A stretch of DNA of 64,000 bases, from NCBI RefSeq assembly GCF_002878395.1, contig NC_061121.1:50314766-50378765 (forward strand), written 5' to 3'. Positions 32,418 to 41,992 of the stretch are shown here, piece by piece. Below the pieces are notes generated by a model. That model searched no databases. It saw nothing but the letters and a program-made list of their open reading frames with translations, and was not told the DNA's origin. This DNA is from Capsicum annuum (Eukaryota > Streptophyta > Magnoliopsida > Solanales > Solanaceae). The first letter of the stretch is position 1. Every line of letters starts with the position of its first letter. A program made the translations under genes and the position numbers.

Positions 32418-34661
32418 TGTAGACACGTAATTTTGTCCCATCAAAATTCATTTTTATCATCGTATCCCATTTTATCACATACCCTACCCTATCCCATAAT
32501 TTTTCCCCAAAAAGGGGACAAAAAAATAACTAAATCTATTATAAATTGACACCTCACCATGCCACCTCAACACATCATTCCCCTATTTTCATTAAATGCA
32601 CACAAAAAAGCACATGCATCACTCACCTTACACACTAAATCATGTGGGACCCATACGCCACACACATATTCCCACAAGCCACCAATAATATACACCCTCA
32701 TCGGATAAAATAAAAAAAAAAACGAAAAAGAAAGAAAAAAGGGAACACGTCACTTTGGGTTAGAGGGGATTTATTTTTCCTTTCCTTTTTCTTCTTGGAC
32801 ATACAGGGATTTGGGGAAAATATATAGACTAAGAATAGAAAAAAAAAAGGGATACCATTAGAGGGGATTTTTTCAAAAAGGGAAAGAAAGAAAACTCCAT
32901 TTTTGGGGATTTCTGGTTTTCTTCTGGAGGACATAGATGCGAAGGGAAAAAAAGAAATTACTTCTTCTTCGAGCACACACACGCAGAGAAGATCGATGGC
33001 TTCCTCTCCATAAACACTCACCACTATTTTTCATGATTCACACACAACACACATACAAAGAGAAAGAGAGATCAAGGGAAAGAGATTTAAGAGGAGCAGA
33101 GATCGAAGACAAGAAACAAGAGAGAGAGAGAGCTGAGAAAACACAGTGAAAAAAGAGACAGAGGCAGGAACAGGCTGCTCCGAAGAGTTCTCATCGGAAA
33201 ACAGCAGTACGATAGTTTGTTTTTATGATTTTCATCATCACTGAGCTCGTCTGAGCTCTGGTGAAGAGAAACAGTGTCCCTAGCTCTAATCCGATAAAAC
33301 TAAAACAATTTTAGTCTGATTTCGATGAAGTCCACCGGAAGATGGTTGAAATAGTAATAGGGTGTGCAATTTTGGTAGAAATTTATCTCTATTCCGGTGC
33401 TTTCATTTTGGGCATGGTATGTTTTCACAAATTTTGTTTCTGGTCAATTTGAGTTTTGATTTCGCGATTCTATCATTGGTTTTCATTCAATTTGGACTCA
33501 ATTTTGTCATCAATTTTTGATACAGAGTTGGTGTTATTCATTGTGAGGGCATCCATCGATATCCAAATCTATATGGGTGGCATATCTAGATATTGATTTG
33601 GAGTTATTCATGATTGAGGTTCAAATTGGAGGTTTCGGACGTAAATTCTACCATGTTTAATCAAAATAATACATTGATTTTGAAAGAGGCATTGAGGTCT
33701 AATTCTATTGTCTTTCTTTAATTTTTACATAATCATGAATAATTTTGTGTTTGGTATGTTTGAATCTTGAATGTGTATTGGCTGATATTGGATTTGAATA
33801 TTGAAAACTTAGATTAGAAGTCAAGGAAGTAATTAATTATTTCGAGAATGGATTTGGGGAAAGATCGATCTTACTGAAAAATGAATACAAATTAATTTAT
33901 ATTTATTGATGTTAGTGTAATTCGATTTGATCATGAATGTTGTTAAACCCAATAGTGTCATGTTTTAGGTCAAGAAGGGATAGGTAAGACGTAGGTCGGG
34001 TAGGCAAATCTAGAGATTGTGAATTGATCAAATGTTTGAGATGTGTGTTGAAATAGTTTTGTTTTATCATATTCGACTCAATTGTACTTATTTGGGCGGG
34101 GAATATCCCGAATTATCTGTATTGTTTTTTTATCTGGGGAATGCCCCAAAAAAGTTATACTCGAAGATGGCACATGGTCAAGGCCCAAAACGTCAGGTGG
34201 AGTTTAGTTTAGGATTAGTTTAGAATAGAATAGGTTTTACATTTTCGTATATTTTTATTTTGGACTGGACATTGTATTTTTGGACTTGTTTTGACTGTGT
34301 TTATTTGTTCAATGGTTGTATGTTTATGTGGTTCATACATTCTTAGTGTCAAAATTATCCGATACACTCCACCGAGCGACCGTGGTCGAACAACGGGATC
34401 GAGGGGTTCCTAACACCTTCTCCTCGGTCAACAGAATTCCTTAGCTGGAATCTCTATTTGCAAATCAGTTTAAAGAGTCAAATCATTTTTTAAAAAAAAA
34501 TTCAAAGGTGACTTGGCACACTGAATTATGCCAAGTTGTAACTTTGAGTTTAAATATAAAAAGTCCTTTTCAAAACAAATCTTCATTTTTGTCACTTTAA
34601 TAATAAAAACCCTTTTCAAACATAAAATCGATATTATTTCGGTTAAAAAAAGGGTGTGACA
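32418..34661 (+). repeat. 5' LTR of Ogre D
   Basis: It starts TGTAGACACGTAATTTTGTC and ends GGGTGTGACA. It pairs with 41993-44040 and, in reverse, with 46203-48228. The stretch 33050-33150 is GA-rich. Open frames at 32698-33149 recur in the 3' LTR only because the LTRs are copies. Divergence between the two LTRs is around one in ten by eye, so the insertion is old. Confidence 0.87.
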
Positions 34662-34665
34662 TCTC

Positions 34666-34683
34666 TGGCGACTCTGCTAGGGA
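34666..34683 (+). other. Primer-binding site of Ogre D
   Basis: TGGCGACTCTGCTAGGGA follows the LTR end after four bases. Ogre elements are described as using an arginine tRNA with this type of PBS. Ogre E carries the same sequence in reverse at 63963-63980. Confidence 0.8.
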
Positions 34684-35717
34684 TTTTTCAAAATTTGAGC
34701 TTATTTTGGAGTTGTGTCGGCTTAGTTCGACACTATAGGTATATAGATATTTTTTTTGTGTTGTTTTGCGTTATTGTTTATCATTGTTTAGTGCCTACGT
34801 GCTCTTTGTTTATACTTTTTATCTTATGTGTTACCGCTTTATATCTGGCATCATTGTATAACTCGAGTCAGTTCTTTCTGCATTAAGTCCTGGAGTGCAC
34901 GTCGTGTACACAAACTCTAATTGAGTCACCCTTATTTTAGGAGAGGGAGCCGTCGGACGTATGGAGTGGATGGAAAGCTATTGTAGCCACTATCGACCAT
35001 AAGCTCCGCCAAATAGCCTTGTTAGTGGACCCCAACGTAGGTCGGCCTTTAGGTCATACTTATCTGCATCATATTGATACTTAGTGGGACCCATTTGTTC
35101 CTTTATAGGAGACTCACCATAAAAGCATCTTTACATGCTAAATGTTGCATGTTTGAGGGTGACGAGGTCATCTGACGGACTGATTTGGAGAAAGCATGTG
35201 TTAGAAGTAAAGTGCGTAGGCTAGAAAATGGTGAAAGAAAGAAGAGAAAAAAGAAAAGAAAAAAGAGAGAGAAAGAAAAGTGAGTCAAAAAGAGTTTTGT
35301 AGTTTTCCTTTTTAGAGTTCTTTATGAATTTTTCTTTTCGCAATCCAAAAAAATAAAAAAGATTTTTACCATTTGAATTCATTTGTCAAAAAATAAAATA
35401 TCAGAAAGATTTTTCTCTTGTTCTCTTTAAGAAGCATTCATAATCCAGAAATTAAAAAAAAAAAGACTTTTTTTCAGTAGGAGCTTGTTATAATAGAAAA
35501 ATTAAAAAAACTGTGGTAAAAGTTTTGTATATTTCATATAATAAAAATACCAAAAAGATTTTTTTTTCATAGTTGTTGTTGCCAGTTTTATGTGAAGTGT
35601 CAAATCAAAAAACCCAAAAAGATTTTATTGACATTGTTCTTCATCTGTCTTCGGTCGTGTCTCTTAAGTTAGCGTCAATCTGTTAGTTAATCCTTAATTG
35701 TCCAATCTGGACGAACT

Positions 35718-35775
35718 ATGCACCCCTGATTCTCCTCTGTCAGGAGTGAGATACGTAGGCAGCCTATTGTGGGTT
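35718..35775 (+). repeat. Ogre two-helix module, copy D1
   Basis: CTATG, then CCTGATT, then the hairpin CTCCT-CTGTC-AGGAG, then TGAGATACGTAGGCAGCC. The outer arms CTATG and CGTAG pair with one G-U. Five further copies are at 36285-36340, 38655-38720, 59885-59945, 62535-62590 and 62930-62985. Confidence 0.8.
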
Positions 35776-36284
35776 CAGGGATCATAGTTGAAAAATTCAG
35801 AAAAGATTTTCTTCACTCTTTATTAGAGTAGGTGTCATATACTTCTTAAAAAAATTGCAAAAAGATTTTTCTTTAATAGTTCCAATTTTCATTTTCATAT
35901 GAAAACCCAAAAAGATTTTCTTTGGTAATCATAGGTTTCATTTTATACAGGAATATGAAAAAAAAATTCAAAAAAGATTTTCTTCACTCTTTATTTAGAG
36001 TAGGTGTTTCATATACATCTTTAAAACAAAACTACAAAAAGATTTATTTTAATAGGATAAAATTTTATTTTCATATCAAATTCAAAATAAAAAATCTAAA
36101 AAGATTCTTTTTTGATAATCATAGGTTTCATTTTGTATAGGGATGTTAAAGCTGAAAAAATGCAAAAAGATTTCCATCAATTCTTTTGACAATTTATTAT
36201 TTTCTCTTCTTTTTTTAAAGTTTTAAGAAAAAGGAAAAAGAAAGGAAAAAGATTTTAATCGGTCATTTTGGCAAGACTTTATGA

Positions 36285-36340
36285 ACTACATAAACCTGAT
36301 TCTCCTCTTTAGAGGGTGAGATACGTAGCCCTCCTTGGGT
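36285..36340 (+). repeat. Ogre two-helix module, copy D2
   Basis: CTACATAAACCTGATT is followed by CCTCT-TT-AGAGG and GTGAGATACGTAG. The inner stem is shifted by one base compared with D1 but keeps five pairs. It lies about 100 bases before the open gag frame. Confidence 0.75.
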
Positions 36341-36435
36341 TCAGTGATCTTATCAAAGAAAAAAGAAGTACGAAAAGAAAAAGTTTTTGAGAAAGTGTTG
36401 AACTCTAACGCATTTGCTATCTCTTGTCCAGTTAG

Positions 36436-37659
36436 TTTAAGGTAGTTGGTTTATGGCATTGTGGCATTATAGATGGTCCTCCACATCATACCAAATTCAA
36501 GGAAAGGTTAATTGTGTCCAACAAGGATATAGAGAGTGACATCATGGATCATACAAAGAGTCAGGAAAATGAGAGTTTAAAGGAAGAGAATTTGAGATTA
36601 AGACAACAAACATTGATAATGCATCGAGCTTGGGCTAGTGGGTTGCCTCCTCCTCCATTCCCTACTATTCACCCTACAAATATCCTGAGTTTTCCATCAC
36701 AATTGCAAGCTCCATTTTCTAATGTTGTTGATGAACTGCAACATGATTCAGAATTCATTCCAAACCAAAAGCATTCTAATGCTTATACCACTCTTTCTTT
36801 AGATCCTCAATATAAGCCTACCATATTCATAGCACCACATACCATTAATGATTTTGTTGCTCAATCCTCTGCTGATACATCCACATTGGCTAACCGCCCA
36901 ATGGTTGTGTTTCCCCATGCTAATAGTGGATCTAAGTTCAATACTCTTGGTGATCATTGCTATACTCCTTTGCCTACTTTTAAGTTAACTGGACATCCAA
37001 AATTTCTTAAAAAGAAGCCTAGTGTGCCAGAAGATCCAAAGAAAATGGTTGGAAAAATAAAGAGTGCAGAAAATGCTACGAAAAGATCCCTAGGACTTGC
37101 GAATTATGAAGATGCTGCATATAAGGACTGGGGTATATTTTCAAGTATTGAATGCCCTCCTAACTTTGAGGTATTAGAATTTGAGGAACATGATGGGTAC
37201 GAGGATTTTGTGAAACACTTGGGACGATATTGTCATCAGTTGAGGGGAACTGAAGGAAAGAAGGAAAACATACCTATTGTCATCCTAGGGGAAAAGCAGA
37301 GCTCGAGAGGTCCAACTCAGTAATATTTTTAGTATCAATCTCGAGCTTACACATCAAATCCACACGCTCACCTACAACAAGGTTCCTCTTTGCAAAATCC
37401 AAGATATTTCATTTCAGTTCCTCAGTATCCTTTGAATAATGCACAACGGTATACTTATTTGCCTTCATATCCATAATGGTGTGCACCGGTCCCTCAACAT
37501 CATCCTCAACCCCCACATATTTACTAAGGAACTTTTGAGTCCAAGTTTCAACAGAGGTCAAAGGTTGCAAAAAGGAGGAACTCAAAGGATAATTTTACAT
37601 GGAATGTGTCTGATAGTGGTGAAAGCTCTAGTCACAATGATGTGCAACTCAGTGGCTAA
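36436..37659 (+). pseudogene. Ogre gag, copy D
   Basis: One frame runs without frameshift from 36436 to a TAA at 37657. The clean part is 36514-37323 (270 codons, opening at a GTG; the first ATG is 36544). An N-terminal charged segment (ENESLKEENLRLRQQ) suits a short coiled coil, followed by the Ogre gag hallmark HRAWASGLPPPPFPTI. Premature stops at 37321, 37330, 37474 and 37525 mostly sit where Gln codons fit, as in PSYPQWCAPVPQ. The C-terminal part found in copy E (HSIEDCHTLKSEIERMIQ) is deleted here. Ogre E has a TAA at the equivalent of 37657, so that is probably the true stop. Confidence 0.82.
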
Positions 37660-38990
37660 GATGTTAAGCTCAACAATTGGAAAGTCACTACTATCCTTGC
37701 CATGCAGGATTATTGGTAGTTTGTTTTATTTTTCTTTCTATTTTTTGTTGTTTTGTTTCTCTGTCATTTTTGTTTAAACTCTTCTATTTTTCTTTTTAAT
37801 GAGATGTGGCGTCCCTCATCGTTTTGTCTTATTTCAATTTATTTGTTGGTCTTATTTACACAATAAATTTTATGTTGGCTTTAGTGATATGACATGCTTG
37901 TGGAATTTTCAGCTAGATCTTAAAATCCAATATGACCATAAACTTTGAATCTGAGGGCTAAGGTTAGAAAAAACATTTAATAAAATAGGTAGAGTGCTGA
38001 GACATTTGGTGACAAGTTGAACCTTCTTTGAAAATTAAGGCAATTATTTTGAGAATCACAAGAATAAATTGGTCATCAATTGAAAGACATGCCCTAATTA
38101 GGTCAAATAGTGGACACGTGATCCCTATATCAAGAGAAATAAGAAGATAATCAGCTCCACAAAAGCATGGATCATTCGATATGAGAGATGTATAAGAAAG
38201 ATGGAGTTAAATGTTTGACAAGTGTAGAAGAAGAAGTGGCACACATGCTCAGTTAAAGTTAGTGTTATTAAAGTGTCACAAATGATCTTCATTTTTCATT
38301 TTGTATTGCATGATATGTACTTGCATTTTCAAGGACTGATATGACGAAGGCATTTTATTCTGCTATCCAAACATCATATCATCCTTTGTTTACCCCATTT
38401 GACTTTTAGGCCTATTTTCCTTCATACCCCTTTTTGGAATCAAGATAGAGTCAGCAAATCTAAAAAAAAAGTGTCAAGCAAAACAATAGAGTCAGAAAAG
38501 TTTCAAAAAAAGAGAAGATAAAAAAATATGTCCAAAATGAAAGAAAAAAGAAGAGTGTCACGAAAATAGAGTCAGAAAAAATCCCAAGGAGAAAAAGAGT
38601 CAATAAAAAAGAAAAAGAAGAAGTCAGAATCAAGTAAAAGAACAAGTTGCCTGAACTACGTGTGACCTGATTCTCCTATCTTAGGAGTGAGATACGTAGG
38701 CTGCCCTATTCTGGGCTCGGTCCAACCAAATGAACAATTTAGAATTGCCTAGTTAAAAGAAACTGGGGCATGGGTTAATCCCCATTATTTGAGTCGATAC
38801 CAAAAGTTGTAAGTCCTGCCTCACTTCAAGTGTCATTTGGGCCTCATACTATCCTTTCTTTCCAACCTTATCCAAAAGCCAAGTTATAACCAAAGAAAGA
38901 CCTTCAGATCAATCTTTGAGAATGTTAAGGCTAAGTATGCAATGCATATAATAATGCATTTTGGGAACTACTTGTCTTCCTCAGCATAAG
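37660..38990 (+). other. Non-coding middle region of Ogre D in place of pol
   Basis: The 60 bases after the gag stop are conserved with E (60880-60945). The rest is AT-rich, with a third two-helix module at 38655-38720 (CTACGT, CTCCTA-TCT-TAGGAG, ATACGTAGG). Frames here are short. No protease, RT or integrase motif is visible. The colinear stretch in E is 59600-60880. Confidence 0.75.
38655..38720 (+). repeat. Ogre two-helix module, copy D3
   Basis: CTACGT and ACGTAG form a six-base outer stem; CTCCTA and TAGGAG form a six-base inner stem with loop TCT. It is the most perfectly paired of the six copies. Confidence 0.8.
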
Positions 38991-38998
38991 GAATCAGG

Positions 38999-39185
38999 AG
39001 AGAAATAAAAATAAGAGTCTTACTGGTGAAAACCCTCACGAGAACCGTGAGGCGGTGGTAAGTTGAGAGAAATAAAAATGAGAGAGTCTTATTGGTGAAA
39101 ACCCTCATGGCACCATATGGAGATGGTGAGCTGAGAGAAAAATGAGAGAGGCTTATTGGCGAAAATCCTTAAGGTGTCACTAGCT
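38999..39185 (+). repeat. 65-bp tandem repeat with hairpin, Ogre D
   Basis: Three units share GAGAGAAATAAAAATRAGAG, TCTTAYTGGTGAAAACCCTCA and a GGTG phrase. The first unit has CCTCACG-AGAAC-CGTGAGG, a seven-pair stem; the others are decayed. Ogre E has four units at 59343-59595. Confidence 0.8.
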
Positions 39186-40322
39186 GAATGAGGCATTGAA
39201 TGCAATTGACCTAAGGAAGAAGCTTAGTTTCAAGACCATTAACTCAACAACAACTTGTAGAAAGTGTGGATGGAAAGATCAGGAAGATTAATTCAAAATG
39301 CATGGCATAATCATTAAAGTTGACTGTCATTTTTAGATAAATTTTTTGTTTCTTCATTGCAAATGGGGACGTTCATTGTCTTTTCTTTCTTCTCTATGTT
39401 TTTATTTTATTTTCTTGAGTCAGTTATCCAAATGAAAAAGTTCATTGTCGTTTTTTCTCTTGTCTTTGAGTTAAGTCCCTATCAAAACAAGTGAGAAAAT
39501 ATTTCAAAACTGGCTACTAGCTTCTTCAATTGGACAAAGCAAGACTAGGGGGCCAGCACATGAAAGAAAAAAGATTTCAAGTTAGAACAAGGCATGCAGA
39601 AGGTTTTTGTCAACACACAAATTTGGGGAATTCGTGGAAATACCAAGGTTTAAAGGGGATTGTCTGAGAAACATAGCAAAATAGAGATACTGTGTTTGTT
39701 TCAGAGTCACTCTTAATATTCTAAGTTTGGACCAATGGTGCAACAAGGCAATGGATAATGCTAATGATTAGAAGCAAGATCTAAATGGAACATGTGCAAG
39801 AGAAATCTCCTCAAATGCCAAAGCTGCAAGCCAACCACCCTATTTTGAAATTGCAAGTTTTCTATTTATGAAACAAAACAACTATGACCTTCTAATCAAG
39901 GGCTTCAAAGCACAAATACCTAGAGGTGCAATTCCTCATTTCTGCAAATGCAAATGCAATGTCGCTGTCGGCTTTGTTAATCCCAATTGTGGTGAAACTC
40001 ATCATCTTGTACCCCTTAGAGACAAATTCTTTAATTTGGGTCTTTCATGTCTCATGTCTAGGAGGTGCACTTCCTAATTTGAACCGTTAATTTTAAAAGA
40101 TGCACTTTAGTAAAGACCCTTCACTTTCACTCTTAAGAAAGAAACTTGTTGGTGTCAGTCATTCAATTTCATCCTAAAAACTGCACTTGTTGATTAGAAT
40201 ATTGATTCATCTTTGCATTACGCACTGTTGCAAGTATTTGTGATTTGGTTTGACACCCACAAAAGCTTTTGATGAAAACTGGGGTAAGAACTAAAAGTAA
40301 TTCATATTATATGAAACTTCAC
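39186..40322 (+). other. Non-coding 3' region of Ogre D
   Basis: No supported gene. It includes a conserved block matching 59160-59300 of E. About 720 bases (roughly 39470-40195) have no counterpart in E because element G replaced that part. A 69-codon frame at 39868-40077 is not shared and looks like chance. Confidence 0.6.
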
Positions 40323-40545
40323 TTCAGGACCCTCCTGGAAAATGGGAATTCACTTTATGTTCAAGACCCTCCTAGAAAATAGGAATTTACTTTATGTTCA
40401 GGAACCTCCTGGAAAATGGGAATTTACTTTATGTTCAAGACCCTCCTGGAAAATGAGAATTTAATTTATGTTCAAGACCCTCCTAAAAAAAAATGGAAAT
40501 TTACTTTACGTTGAGGACCCTTCTGAAAAATGGGGCATAACTTTC
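40323..40545 (+). repeat. 36-bp tandem repeat, Ogre D
   Basis: About six units of AGGACCCTCCTGGAAAATGG and GAATTTACTTTATGTTC. Ogre E shows only one unit (about 53195-53240), so the array expanded in D or contracted in E. Confidence 0.85.
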
Positions 40546-40616
40546 AGAAAAAAGGAAATCTTTCTTTATTATAACATTTCTTTGGTATAATTTTCTTTCT
40601 AGTTTTAATGTGGTTT

Positions 40617-41645
40617 CAGGAACCAACCTGAAGAACAAGGGTAATAAAACTAAAAGTCAGGAGCCCTCCTGAAGAACAAGGGTGATGAAAATTGAAAGTC
40701 AGGAGCCCGCCTAAAGAACAAGGGTCATGAAAATTGCAAGTCAGGAACCCACTTAAATAACAAGGGTGATGAAAATTAAAAGTCAAGAGACCGCCTGAAG
40801 AACAAGGATGATGAAAATTACAAGTCAGGAGCCCACCTGAAGAACAGAGTGATGAAATTGAAAGTCGGGAGCTTGCTCGAAGAACAGTGTGAGGAAATTA
40901 TAAGTCAGGAGCCCACCTGAAGAACATGGTGATGAGTTGAAAGTCAGAAGGCCACCTAAAGAATAGGGTGAGAAAATTGTAAGTCGGAAGCCCGAGTGAA
41001 GAATAGGGTAGTAAAATTAAAAGTCGAGAGGATGATCAAAGTGATGAAATTAAAAGTCAGGAGCCCGCCTGAAGAACAAGGGTGATGAAACTGAAAGCCA
41101 GGAGCCCACCTGAAGAACAAGGGTGATGAAAATTGGAAGTCAGGAGCCCGCCTGAAGAACAAGGGTGATAAAAATTGCAAGTCAGGAGACCGCCTGAAGA
41201 ATAGGGTGATGAAATTGAAAGTCGGGAGCTCGCCCGAAGAACAGAGTAAGGAAATTACAAGTCAGGAGCCCGCCTGAAGAATAGGGTGATGAATTAAAAG
41301 TCAAGAGCCCGCCTGAAGAACAGGATGATGACACTGAAAGTAAGGAGAAAGACTGAAGAACAAGGGTGATGAAAATTAAAAGTCAGGAGCCCGCATGAAG
41401 AACAAGGGTGATGAAATTAAAAGTCAAAAGCCCGCCTGAAGAACAAGGGTGATAAAAATTGAAAGTTAGGAGCCCGCCTGAAGAACAGGGTGATGAAATT
41501 GAAAGTCAAGCCACAAGGTGAAGGAATTGAAGGTCAAATAACAAGGATAAGAGATAGAAACTCAAACAACAAGGTGAAACAATTAAAAGCAAAGCAACAA
41601 GTTTAATAAATTGTAAATCAGGAGCCCGCCTGAAGAATAGGGTGA
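40617..41645 (+). repeat. 40-43-bp tandem repeat of the Ogre 3' region, copy D
   Basis: About two dozen units of the type GTCAGGAGCCCGCCTGAAGA plus ACAAGGGTGATGAAAATTGAA, with irregular gaps near 41500-41620. Most units can form TCAGG-AGCCCG-CCTGA; some read TCGGG..CCCGA. Tandem repeats in the 3' untranslated region are a known Ogre trait. Frames in it (for example 40956-41180 minus) only reflect the period. Confidence 0.9.
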
Positions 41646-41977
41646 TGAAACTCAAATCAAGAAGTCCAAAAGAAGGTATATAGATAGTATTTTTGTAATT
41701 TCATTTAGGTTTTAACTTGTAATTTTTTTTTTATGTAATGACAGAGCCGCGGACCGGAACTTTGATGGAACCTCACTCGACTCTCCAACTCGGTATAGTC
41801 CCTCTCCTTTCCTTGGAGGTATCAGTGGTTGGTTTCCTTCATAACTTGGATAGATAGGATGTCCTGATGCAGACTCGGTGACCCTCTTTTATTTTGTTCC
41901 CTCATTTTGAATAATGATTGGGACAAAATTCTGTCTCGTTGTCTACTTCTTTATATGAAAACACCTTATTTTTACAT

Positions 41978-41992
41978 CCAAAGGGGGCATGA
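41978..41992 (+). other. Polypurine tract of Ogre D
   Basis: CCAAAGGGGGCATGA directly precedes the 3' LTR start TGTTGACACG at 41993. Confidence 0.8.

Larger units (their letters stand above)
34684..36435 (+). other. Leader of Ogre D with structured modules and AAAGATTTT repeats
   Basis: A block at about 34880-35160 is conserved with Ogre E (63470-63760). From 35340 to 36260 the word AAAAGATTTT recurs roughly every 50-60 bases, about 13 times. A segment of about 165 bp is tandemly duplicated (about 35805-35955 and 35970-36145). Two copies of the CTACG..CGTAG module are at 35718-35775 and 36285-36340. No open frame is supported upstream of gag. Confidence 0.75.

Noticed and set aside
32698..33149. 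Frames on both strands in the Ogre LTR, repeated at 42327-42919
   Set aside because: They arise from GA-rich and T-rich LTR sequence and are repeated only because LTRs are duplicated.
39868..40077. 69-codon frame in Ogre D with several Cys and His residues
   Set aside because: Cys spacing does not fit a known zinc motif and the region is missing from Ogre E, so it cannot be tested.
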